DNA from: Clostridiales bacterium
Lineage (GTDB): Bacteria; Bacillota; Clostridia; Lachnospirales; Anaerotignaceae
Direction of reading: 5' to 3'
Assembly (NCBI GenBank): GCA_021202325.1
Contig: JAJQDF010000164.1
Coordinates: 1 to 8,982, forward strand
Length of the DNA: 8,982 bases
The translations under genes were made by a program, and so were the position numbers. Shown piece by piece: positions 1-5,981 of the stretch; within the stretch, counting starts at the first letter, position 1, and each line of letters starts with the position of its first letter. The notes below the pieces were generated by a model. The model was not told the DNA's origin. It was given only the letters and a program-made list of their open reading frames with translations, and made no database searches.

Positions 1-1
1 A

Positions 2-22
2 TGTAATCATTATGTGATTACA
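2..22. promoter_or_regulatory. Candidate operator dyad upstream of the GntR regulator gene
   Basis: A perfect 8-base inverted repeat, TGTAATCA-N5-TGATTACA, is centred at position 12 and ends 27 bases before the ATG of the GntR-family gene. UTRA-type GntR regulators bind as dimers to short dyads and often control their own promoter, so this is a natural autoregulatory operator. A -10-like TACAAT (19-24) and a CATTAT (8-13) overlap the dyad, which would fit repression by promoter occlusion, but any -35 lies outside the window. No second complete copy of the dyad was seen in the window. Confidence 0.55.
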
Positions 23-49
23 ATAAGGCATAAAGGAGTATATGACGCT

Positions 50-811
50 ATGGAATTTTCAAATCATACTATTAACAAAAATACGCCTATTCCCTTATAT
101 TATCAGGTTAAGCAAATTATTTTAGATGAAATAAATAATGAGGGAGTAAAGGCAGGCGACGCCATCCCAACTGAAAAGACCTTCTGCGATATTTACGGTA
201 TCAGCCGCACTACCATCAGGCAGGCCATAAGCGAGCTTGTAAACGAGGGCTATCTTTACAGAGTAAAGAGCAAGGGTACCTTTGTGTCTCAGCCCAAGGT
301 TAAGACTGATCTTGTAAATATGTATGATGGTTATAACATTGAGCTTTTCGGAATGGCAATGACACCCTCTACACAGATGATCGAAATCACGTTGGTTAAG
401 GCAAACTCGGAACAGGCTCGTGCCCTTGAGATAAAGGAAGGCGACACTGTCATCTATCTGCTCAGGCACAGGTATGCCGACGGAATAGCAATGGGCTATG
501 TGGAAAGCTATTTCAAATATCCCCTCTGCGGATTTATACTTAACGAAAGCGATGAAACATTTAACACAACCTCTGTTTATAAAATATTAGCCAAAGATCC
601 CCTTACCAAAATTAAGAGGATTTCAAAGACCATTGAGGCCGTTGGCGCAACGGAGGCTGAGGCAAAGCTTCTTAATATCAAAAAAGGCAGCCCCATCAAT
701 TCCTGTATAAACATCTGCTACTCGGAGGAAACAAATACGCCCGTTACCTATGAGATACTTAAGTACCGAGGCGATAAAAACAAATATTCAATCGAAGTAA
801 ACTTAGACTAA
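50..811 (+). CDS. GntR-family transcriptional regulator with UTRA ligand-binding domain (HutC subfamily)
   Basis: This is a 253-residue DNA-binding regulator of the HutC branch of GntR proteins. An N-terminal winged helix-turn-helix spans about residues 14-81 (PLYYQ entry, recognition helix GISRTTIRQAI at 50-60, wing KSKGTFVS at 74-81). It is followed by a UTRA effector domain, about residues 100-246, with the typical R-x-R-x-x-DG-x-x-x-x-x-E-x-Y-x-x-P pattern around 139-158. UTRA domains bind small metabolites such as sugar phosphates; the ligand cannot be read from this sequence. I chose ATG at 50, with AAAGGAG (32-38) 11 bases upstream, over an in-frame GTG at 14. The GTG lies inside the operator-like dyad and would add 12 residues upstream of where the family normally begins. 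No sugar or amino-acid operon adjoins the gene, so its targets, apart from probable autoregulation, are unknown. A terminator-like hairpin follows the stop codon. Confidence 0.93.
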   Translation: MEFSNHTINKNTPIPLYYQVKQIILDEINNEGVKAGDAIPTEKTFCDIYGISRTTIRQAISELVNEGYLYRVKSKGTFVSQPKVKTDLVNMYDGYNIELFGMAMTPSTQMIEITLVKANSEQARALEIKEGDTVIYLLRHRYADGIAMGYVESYFKYPLCGFILNESDETFNTTSVYKILAKDPLTKIKRISKTIEAVGATEAEAKLLNIKKGSPINSCINICYSEETNTPVTYEILKYRGDKNKYSIEVNLD

Positions 812-819
812 AGACGTAA

Positions 820-847
820 GGGGCAATTCAAGCGATTGCCCCCTTTT
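820..847 (+). terminator. Intrinsic terminator-like hairpin between gntR and yaaA
   Basis: GGGGCAAT (820-827) pairs perfectly with ATTGCCCC (835-842) around a 7-base loop, and a short T run (844-847) follows. The stem is strong but the T tract is brief, so termination may be partial. It starts 9 bases after the regulator stop codon and ends 17 bases before the yaaA start codon. Confidence 0.65.
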
Positions 848-863
848 CTATGCATGCACAACT

Positions 864-1631
864 ATGAAGATTATTATTTCTCCCGCTAAAAAAATGAATA
901 TAGACAACGACAGCCTGGAAGTCAAAGGATTGCCTCAGTTTTTGGAAAAAACCGAGCGGATTATGGCAATGCTAAAGTCCATGTCCTATGATGAGCTTAA
1001 ATCTCTCTGGAAATGCAACGATAAGATTGCCGCGCTCAACAAAGAAAGGCTCGATAATATGGAGCTTACAAAAAACATGACTCCGGCAATTCTCGCCTAT
1101 GAGGGCATACAGTATCAGTATATGGCGCCCAATGTGTTCAGCTATGACGAATTTGACTATATCGAAGAGCATCTTACCATACTTTCGGGCTTCTACGGCC
1201 TTTTGCGCCCCTTTGACGGCGTTGTTCCCTACAGATTGGAAATGCAGGCCGCCCTGTCCGGCGAAGGCTTCTCATCCCTATACGATTTTTGGGGAGATGA
1301 CATAGCTAAGGCTCTTTGTGACAACAACAATGTCATAATAAACCTTGCTTCTAAGGAATACAGCAAGGCCGTCAGCGCCCATCTGCCGTCCGATGTCCGT
1401 TTCATCGCCTGCCGCTTCGGTGAGCTGAATGGTAACAAGATAACCGAAAAGGGCACTCTCTGCAAAATGGCCAGGGGCGATATGGTTCGCTTCATGGCAG
1501 AAAATAATATTAAAAAGGCCGAGGAAATAAAATCCTACAGCCGTATGGGTTATAAATATTCAAATGAGCTGTCGACGGAAACCGAATATGTTTTTCTTAA
1601 AAACAGCCGCAATTCTATAGAGGAATTTTAG
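864..1631 (+). CDS. yaaA: Peroxide stress protein YaaA (DUF328/UPF0246 family)
   Basis: This 255-residue protein matches the full length of the YaaA family (about 258 residues in E. coli). In E. coli YaaA limits intracellular free iron and thus DNA damage during hydrogen peroxide stress, and a DNA-binding fold has been described for it. Family landmarks visible here are the N-terminal MKIIISPAKKM, SGFYGLLRPFD (108-118), YRLEM (123-127), DFWGDDI (141-147), NLASKEY (160-166) and the basic KMARGDMVRF (201-210). The start at 864 is fixed by the conserved N-terminus, although no Shine-Dalgarno sequence precedes it. The only AAGGGG nearby (818-823) is about 40 bases away and mostly sequestered in the upstream hairpin. 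No separate promoter is apparent in the 52-base gap, so the gene may depend on read-through from the regulator. It converges with the minus-strand operon that ends at 1745. The role in this organism is inferred from the family. Confidence 0.95.
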   Translation: MKIIISPAKKMNIDNDSLEVKGLPQFLEKTERIMAMLKSMSYDELKSLWKCNDKIAALNKERLDNMELTKNMTPAILAYEGIQYQYMAPNVFSYDEFDYIEEHLTILSGFYGLLRPFDGVVPYRLEMQAALSGEGFSSLYDFWGDDIAKALCDNNNVIINLASKEYSKAVSAHLPSDVRFIACRFGELNGNKITEKGTLCKMARGDMVRFMAENNIKKAEEIKSYSRMGYKYSNELSTETEYVFLKNSRNSIEEF

Positions 1632-1645
1632 TCAAAAAAATATAT

Positions 1646-1691
1646 ATGCTCCCTCATAAGTTTTTTCACTTGTCCGCTTAGAAGGGAGCAT
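1646..1691. terminator. Probable bidirectional terminator between convergent genes
   Basis: ATGCTCCCT (1646-1654) pairs perfectly with AGGGAGCAT (1683-1691), and an inner TAAG/CTTA (1657-1660 with 1677-1680) extends the stem, leaving a 16-base loop. On the minus strand the stem is followed by ATATA and then a run of seven T. On the plus strand it is followed by a more distant T-rich stretch ending in TTTTT (1706-1710). It sits 14 bases after yaaA and 53 bases after the end of the minus-strand alkyltransferase-like gene, where a shared terminator would be expected. Confidence 0.55.
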
Positions 1692-1744
1692 TATCATATA
1701 TCTTATTTTTACTTTCCGTTCAGCCAAAAGCAGTTAATTTCGAT

Positions 1745-2116
1745 CTATATTCCCTTTGCTTCAAATATTTTGTTTATTTTCTCCGCTTCCTCGGCCGTTA
1801 ATTTCCAGCCGTACTTTTCAAGGTCTACTCTCCATCCCTCATTGGTCATAAGCGGAATAATTCCTTCGTTCATGAGCATTGTCCTTTGCATATCCCATGT
1901 CAGAAAGTGGTTCGCTCCGCTCAAAAAGCCCTTGGAGTTTACCACCTTATAGGCCGGAACATCGCCGCCGAGCCCTTCCCTCAGTCCATATCCTACTTGC
2001 CTGGCATTTCTTGGTCTGCCAATGAGCTTAGCTGTCTGCCCATAGGTTATTACTTTGCCTTCCGGCACGGATAAAAGCACAACCGACATTCTCTTATAAA
2101 AATCCATATAAATCAC
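1745..2116 (-). CDS. Alkyltransferase-like (ATL) protein of the MGMT/Ada C-terminal family, cysteine-less
   Basis: This 123-residue protein has the DNA-binding fold of O6-alkylguanine-DNA alkyltransferases but not their chemistry. The usual P-C-H-R-V active-site motif reads PAYKVV (54-59): the acceptor Cys is Ala55 and the next His is Tyr56. ATL proteins bind O6-alkylguanine, flip it out and flag it for nucleotide excision repair without removing the alkyl group. Other family elements are intact: TYG with Tyr25, the helix with the arginine finger in NARQVG (Arg39), NSKG after the active-site motif, and the closing GWRVDLEKYGWK. These positions and the total length parallel yeast Atl1. Translation may begin at GTG 2116, only 2 bases after the stop of the upstream hydrolase gene, or at ATG 2107. 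Neither has a strong SD, which suggests translational coupling. It is the last gene of a three-gene operon. E. coli YbaZ is a relative with Trp at the Cys position. Confidence 0.88.
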   Translation of the reverse strand: MIYMDFYKRMSVVLLSVPEGKVITYGQTAKLIGRPRNARQVGYGLREGLGGDVPAYKVVNSKGFLSGANHFLTWDMQRTMLMNEGIIPLMTNEGWRVDLEKYGWKLTAEEAEKINKIFEAKGI

Positions 2117-2118
2117 AC

Positions 2119-2736
2119 TTATCTCATGAACATATTTGTTATTCTTTCCCTACCGAGGGTTGTGGCAGGACCGTGTCCCGGAAGCACCTTGTAATCGCCC
2201 TCCAGGTTCTTAAGCATAGTCAGCGATTTTGTCATCTGCGCCCAATCGCCTGTGGGGAAATCCGTTCTTCCGCAGCTTCCCATGAACAGCGTGTCCCCGG
2301 CAATCATAACACTCTCGCAGAGGAAGCATACGCTTCCGCATGTATGTCCCGGTGTGAACAGTGTCTTGAATGTCATGCTTCCGACTGTGAATTCTTCGCC
2401 GTCGGCAAGGTATCTATCGGCCTCAAAGCTCATTCCCTTGCCAAGTTCATCAGTCATATTTATATGAGGATCGTTCAATGTTTTCTTTTCGTCGGCTCCG
2501 GCAAGAACATCGATATTCAGTTCCTTTCTTAAGTCCTCCATAGCACCGATGTGGTCAAAATGGGCATGGGTAAGTATTATATACGCAGGCTTAAGTCCGT
2601 TGTCGTTAATATACTTAACATACTGCTTGGCCTTTCCTTCGGGATCCACAATAACGCAGTTAAGATTCTCGTCATAGATGATATAGCTGTTGGTCTCGCA
2701 CATTCCGCTTACAAAGCATTTAATATTTTTTATCAT
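2119..2736 (-). CDS. Metallo-beta-lactamase-fold hydrolase, glyoxalase II-like
   Basis: This is a 205-residue soluble hydrolase with the complete dinuclear metal site of the superfamily. It shows T-HAHFDH (His57, His59, Asp61, His62), TPGHT (His131), AGDTLF (Asp148) and LPGHGP (His188). The GSCGRTDFPTGD segment (153-164) is typical of the hydroxyacylglutathione-hydrolase-like group common in Firmicutes, which hydrolyse thioesters or related small substrates. The substrate here is unknown, and many such organisms lack glutathione. The ATG at 2736 has GGAGG (2746-2750) 9 bases upstream. That SD is formed by the final codons of the FAD dehydrogenase gene, whose stop codon lies 1 base before this ATG. 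The stop is followed 2 bases later by the GTG of the alkyltransferase-like gene. The gene is therefore the middle member of a tightly coupled operon. Confidence 0.93.
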   Translation of the reverse strand: MIKNIKCFVSGMCETNSYIIYDENLNCVIVDPEGKAKQYVKYINDNGLKPAYIILTHAHFDHIGAMEDLRKELNIDVLAGADEKKTLNDPHINMTDELGKGMSFEADRYLADGEEFTVGSMTFKTLFTPGHTCGSVCFLCESVMIAGDTLFMGSCGRTDFPTGDWAQMTKSLTMLKNLEGDYKVLPGHGPATTLGRERITNMFMR

Positions 2737-2737
2737 T

Positions 2738-4321
2738 TTATTTTTCCTCCATATATCTCATGATTATATTTTCAGCCTGTCTAACTCCATCCACTGCCGC
2801 CGACACAATTCCTCCGGCATAGCCGGCGCCCTCTCCCGCAGGATAAAGTCCGTCAAGTTTTAGGCTTACGCCCTCTTTGTCCCTGACTATTCTCACCGGG
2901 GACGAGCTTCTTGTTTCAACGCCGGTCATAAGCGCATCCGGCGAATCAAAGCCCTTGAGGCGTTTTCCCATTTCGGGAATAGCCTCCTTCAGCGATTCTG
3001 CTATAAATTTCGGCAGAACTGTATTTAAGTCGGCATATTTAACTTTCGGTTTGTAGGAATGTCTGACTTTGCCTTCGGCCTCTGTCGCCTTTCCGCTCAC
3101 AAAGTCGCCGTATCTCTGCACCGGTGCCGAATAGTCTCCGCCTCCGGCTCTGAATGCCGCTTCCTCAATCCTTCTCTGCATTTCAACTCCTGCCAGCGGA
3201 TCATCTGAGCCGAAATCCGAAGGGTTCACCTGAACAAGCAGTGCGCTATTGGCATTTTCTCCGTCCCTTGTGTACTCGCTCATACCGTTTACAACGAGCC
3301 TGCCCTCCTCAGATGCCGCCGCAACGACATATCCTCCGGGACACATACAGAACGAATATACTCCTCTGCCTTCCTTTGTGGTATATGTCAGCATATAGTC
3401 GGCAGGCGGAAGCTTTTCAGCAGCCTTTCCATACTGGGCAAAGCTTATGTCGCTCTGTCTATGCTCAATCCTTACACCGGCGGCAAAGGGCTTCTGCTCC
3501 AAGGCAATATTCCTATTTTTAAGCATTTCAAATGTATCTCTGGCGCTGTGGCCTACCGCAAGGACAACATTTTCGGTTTCTATGTAATCAGTCCCGTTTA
3601 CGACTATTTCTTTTATTTTTCCATTTTCGCTCTTTATATCCGTCAGACGGCTCTCAAAACGCACCTCTCCGCCAAGGTCTATTATTCTGTTTCTTATGTT
3701 TTTTACAACGCCTTTCAGCTTATCCGTTCCGATATGGGGCTTGGCGTCGTAGGCTATTTCCTTCGATGCGCCGGCCTCTATGAATTTTTCCGTAACATAG
3801 GTACTTCTTTTATCCTTTGTTCTTGTCGTCAGCTTGCCGTCGGAAAATGTTCCGGCTCCGCCCTCTCCGAACTGTACGTTGCTTTCGGGATTGAATTTTC
3901 CGCCGTTCCAAAAGCTTTCCACATCCTCGGTACGTCTGTCAACATCTCTGCCCCTCTCCAATACAATGGGCCTCATTCCCTTTTCAGCCAGCACAAGTGC
4001 AGCAAACATACCCGCCGGCCCGAAACCCACAACAACCGGCCTATTCTTGAGGCAGAGCGTACCCTCTGGCAATTCGTATTTTTTCCAGTCCGAACGGCTT
4101 ATGTTTCTGTCACGGCAGTTTTTAAGCACTCTATCCTCGTTTTTGACAACCGCATCTACAGTATACAAATAGTGAATATCCTCTTTTTTTCTTGCATCCA
4201 GCGACCTGCGGCGGATTTCTATTGACTTTAGGTCTTCTTTCTTTATGCCCAGCTTGGAGCAAACTGTCCTTTCAATATTGTCATCGTCTACATTCATTTT
4301 TATATTGCTGACTCGTATCAT
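2738..4321 (-). CDS. FAD-dependent dehydrogenase, COG2509-type (NAD(P)/FAD-dependent oxidoreductase)
   Basis: This is a 527-residue predicted cytoplasmic flavoprotein. A family-specific N-terminal domain of about 90 residues (MIRVSNIKM...) precedes a dinucleotide-binding motif, VVVGFGPAGMFAAL (96-109), with the ribose-binding acid in VLERG (Glu122). A second FAD-contacting segment is FGEGGAGTFSDGKL (151-164), and the C-terminal FAD motif GLYPAGEGAGYAGG covers 491-504. This order is that of the uncharacterised COG2509 FAD-dependent dehydrogenases widespread in Clostridia and other bacteria. The substrate is unknown. Length is normal for the family and no truncation is seen. The ATG at 4321 follows a modest SD-like GGGTGAAG. 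It is the first gene of the three-gene operon, and its last codons hold the SD of the next gene. A candidate promoter lies 38-66 bases upstream. Geranylgeranyl reductases and other two-dinucleotide-fold flavoproteins are more distant alternatives. Confidence 0.92.
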   Translation of the reverse strand: MIRVSNIKMNVDDDNIERTVCSKLGIKKEDLKSIEIRRRSLDARKKEDIHYLYTVDAVVKNEDRVLKNCRDRNISRSDWKKYELPEGTLCLKNRPVVVGFGPAGMFAALVLAEKGMRPIVLERGRDVDRRTEDVESFWNGGKFNPESNVQFGEGGAGTFSDGKLTTRTKDKRSTYVTEKFIEAGASKEIAYDAKPHIGTDKLKGVVKNIRNRIIDLGGEVRFESRLTDIKSENGKIKEIVVNGTDYIETENVVLAVGHSARDTFEMLKNRNIALEQKPFAAGVRIEHRQSDISFAQYGKAAEKLPPADYMLTYTTKEGRGVYSFCMCPGGYVVAAASEEGRLVVNGMSEYTRDGENANSALLVQVNPSDFGSDDPLAGVEMQRRIEEAAFRAGGGDYSAPVQRYGDFVSGKATEAEGKVRHSYKPKVKYADLNTVLPKFIAESLKEAIPEMGKRLKGFDSPDALMTGVETRSSSPVRIVRDKEGVSLKLDGLYPAGEGAGYAGGIVSAAVDGVRQAENIIMRYMEEK

Positions 4322-4358
4322 TTTGCTTCACCCAATTTTCCGACTTAATAACAGATGT

Positions 4359-4387
4359 ATTTTCTCATATATCTTGAAAAATATCAA
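4359..4387 (-). promoter_or_regulatory. Candidate sigma-A promoter of the FAD dehydrogenase operon
   Basis: Reading the minus strand, TTGATA (4387-4382) and GAAAAT (4364-4359) are separated by 17 bases, in the gap between the lipoprotein terminator and the operon start. The -10 match is only partial. A TG-extended TATTAA (4350-4345) nearer the gene is an alternative. A small dyad, CTTGA-N6-TCAAG (4373-4388), overlaps the -35 and could be chance. Confidence 0.35.
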
Positions 4388-4393
4388 GCTTTG

Positions 4394-4444
4394 AGCAGAA
4401 TAAAAGCGGAAACCAAGACAGTAAAATCAGCTTGGCTCCCGCTT
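4394..4444 (-). terminator. Intrinsic terminator of the lipoprotein gene
   Basis: On the minus-strand transcript the 14-base arms at 4444-4431 and 4417-4404 pair along their whole length, with two G-U pairs, around a 13-base loop. The stem ends in UU and is followed by UUAUU. It begins 13 bases after the lipoprotein stop codon and isolates that gene from the FAD dehydrogenase operon downstream. Confidence 0.85.
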
Positions 4445-4457
4445 AACGCAATAACTA

Positions 4458-4808
4458 TTAATAATTTGTTCCTATATTGGTTGTATCGGCCATGCCGTAG
4501 TTTCCGGCAACATTGCTGTCTGTGGCCATACCGTTTGTCCCGTAGCTGTCTCCGTATATGCCGTCCATATCGCTGTCATAATATCCGTCTGTGCCATAGC
4601 TCATAAAGTTATCATTGCTGCCGTAGCCTGTCCTATAGTCCGAGCTGTACATTTCTCCATCCCTGTCGGTTGTGCCGTTGCCAAGAATATCATTTCCTTC
4701 GGTCATGTCCATGCCGTCAGCGCTGTCCATATTGTCGGCACTGGATGAACAACCGGTCATGAAGAATGTGGCCATGAGAAATACAGCAAAAATATATTTA
4801 ATACTCAT
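4458..4808 (-). CDS. Small low-complexity lipoprotein of unknown function
   Basis: This is a 116-residue secreted protein. Its N-terminus is a lipoprotein signal peptide: Lys4, a hydrophobic stretch at about 5-17, then MTGC with Cys20 as the expected lipidation site. Met at -3 is less usual than Leu. The mature part, SSSADNMD onward, has no recognisable domain. It is very rich in Asp, Gly, Tyr, Asn, Ser, Thr and Met, contains no Lys and only two Arg, and is therefore strongly acidic and probably disordered. Loose YG/DG-type units recur around residues 60-90 without an exact repeat. The ATG at 4808 has an excellent GGGAGG (4817-4822) 8 bases upstream, and a strong terminator follows, so this is a genuine single-gene unit. 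No promoter could be assigned with confidence. Possible roles such as cell-surface binding or metal binding are guesses from composition alone. Confidence 0.82.
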   Translation of the reverse strand: MSIKYIFAVFLMATFFMTGCSSSADNMDSADGMDMTEGNDILGNGTTDRDGEMYSSDYRTGYGSNDNFMSYGTDGYYDSDMDGIYGDSYGTNGMATDSNVAGNYGMADTTNIGTNY

Positions 4809-4907
4809 TTCAAATACCTCCCATAATAATACTTTACTGCTCTATTATTTTTAGCCGGCCGCATTAAAAAATACTGTGCCTTAATTGGTACATCAGGTAA
4901 AAACAAC

Positions 4908-4954
4908 AAAAAAGTCCATAAAATCGAAAATTGTCTTCGAAATTACAGACTTTT
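4908..4954 (-). terminator. Intrinsic terminator of the cardiolipin synthase operon
   Basis: On the minus-strand transcript the arms at 4954-4943 and 4921-4910 form a 12-base stem with two G-U pairs. After a 2x2 internal loop an inner stem, TCGAA/TTCGA, closes a 7-base loop. The distal arm runs into a T tract, with a second T run after GTTG. It begins 28 bases after the stop codon of the DUF2156 gene and marks the operon end. Confidence 0.88.
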
Positions 4955-4982
4955 AAATATCGCTTTTGTATTAAATTATTTT

Positions 4983-5957
4983 TTATTCCTCGCTGAGCTC
5001 TTCTGTTGTCACTCTGCCCTTGGCCGCAAAATATTTTTTGACCATATAATCCGGGTAGTAGCTGCGTTTTGCCTTCCTCATTCCCTCAACGCCCATGTCT
5101 TCCTCACGGTTGATGTATTCCACATCCTGACATTCATGGAGAACATACTGCTGGTTTATCATAGGGAAAAGTCCGTTTATTTCGGCATCGGCCTTCTCTA
5201 TATGGATAAGCTGTACATTTTCTGTCAGTCTCTCGCCTATTGTAAATGCCTTTATTACACCGTCAAGAAGTATGGCTCCGCCGGTAAGTCCCAGTGCTTC
5301 CATATTGCTTAGGGCCAGCACAACGGAACGTCTCTCATTGGCAAACTCCGTTTCAGAAAGTCCCTTGCCTTCCTTCCATTCGTCATAGACCTCTATGCAG
5401 TCGTCATACATGGAGGGCTCCAGCTTCCTGTACTCATAGTCAGGGTGCTCCTGTATGAATTTATTTATGTGGTTCCTCTTTCCATGGAGCTTTTTGCCCT
5501 TGAGGGTAGCCAGCTTTTCTCTGGAATATACATAGTCCCATGTTATGTCGGCCGGCTCAATATCGAGGAATGGGCATTCCTTCTCGAATATCTCTTTAAA
5601 CGGCTCCCAGATGTTTCTTATAACCGGTACAATGCCTTTACTTTCCAAGTAATCGAGCTCTTTGCATACCAACTCTTTATAGTTGTATTCTGTACCCACC
5701 TTCGGTATCGGCGGCCAGAAAAATTCCGGAAAGCTCTTGAAATTCAACTTGATATACAATACATCATCCTCAATTGTATACTGCATCTTGCCGTCCGCTC
5801 CCCAAATAAACAGGTTCGCAAAGGACAAATCCGAACAGTCCAGCTTCCATGGCTTAGTATAGCTTTCTATAAGCTTCTTATCCTTCAATTCAAAATTTTT
5901 AAAATCCTTAAGCAATGCCTTTCTGTCCATCACAGAACATCCGCATTCTGTTGTCAT
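4983..5957 (-). CDS. DUF2156 domain protein (COG4866-type, GNAT-fold, related to the MprF transferase domain)
   Basis: This 324-residue soluble protein matches the stand-alone DUF2156 proteins common in Clostridia. Family segments visible are WDYVYSREKLATLKGKKLHGKRNHI (from 140), the acceptor-like region GGAILLDGVIKAFTIGE (226-242), GLFPMINQQY (262-271) and YINREEDMGVEGMRKAKRSY (from 281). DUF2156 is the domain that forms the C-terminal aminoacyl-tRNA:phosphatidylglycerol transferase part of MprF. This protein has no membrane segments, and its own substrate is not established. Two cysteines near the start (CGC at 5-7) are an oddity. The ATG at 5957 is preceded by GGAGG (5964-5968) at 6 bases, better placed than any signal for the internal Met10. 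It is the last gene of the cardiolipin synthase/thioesterase operon, 24 bases after the thioesterase gene. A Fem-type or other GNAT acyltransferase role remains possible. Confidence 0.88.
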   Translation of the reverse strand: MTTECGCSVMDRKALLKDFKNFELKDKKLIESYTKPWKLDCSDLSFANLFIWGADGKMQYTIEDDVLYIKLNFKSFPEFFWPPIPKVGTEYNYKELVCKELDYLESKGIVPVIRNIWEPFKEIFEKECPFLDIEPADITWDYVYSREKLATLKGKKLHGKRNHINKFIQEHPDYEYRKLEPSMYDDCIEVYDEWKEGKGLSETEFANERRSVVLALSNMEALGLTGGAILLDGVIKAFTIGERLTENVQLIHIEKADAEINGLFPMINQQYVLHECQDVEYINREEDMGVEGMRKAKRSYYPDYMVKKYFAAKGRVTTEELSEE

Positions 5958-5981
5958 AAATAACCTCCGTTTATGATTGGA

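Noticed and set aside
14..49. GTG 14 as the start of the GntR regulator
   Set aside because: It sits inside the dyad and adds residues upstream of the family's usual start; ATG 50 has AAAGGAG upstream.
42..125. A 27-codon frame starting at ATG 42, overlapping the regulator start
   Set aside because: It is only 3 bases from the Shine-Dalgarno, too close for efficient initiation, and the peptide has no features. It could at most affect regulator translation slightly.
851..858. Palindrome TGCATGCA just before yaaA
   Set aside because: An 8-base self-complementary word is expected by chance in several thousand bases, and no second copy or context supports a site.
3461..4225. A 254-codon plus-strand open frame opposite the FAD dehydrogenase gene
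   Set aside because: It lies wholly antisense to a clearly recognised flavoprotein with intact motifs. Its translation shows no recognisable domain, so it is a shadow of the real gene's codon use.
4855..4863. GC-rich GCCGGCCGC patch in an AT-rich intergenic region upstream of the lipoprotein gene
   Set aside because: It is short and isolated, not part of a stem with a T tract and not repeated. No function can be supported.
5445..5963. A 172-codon plus-strand open frame opposite the DUF2156 gene
   Set aside because: It is antisense to a recognised family member with a strong ribosome-binding site on the other strand.
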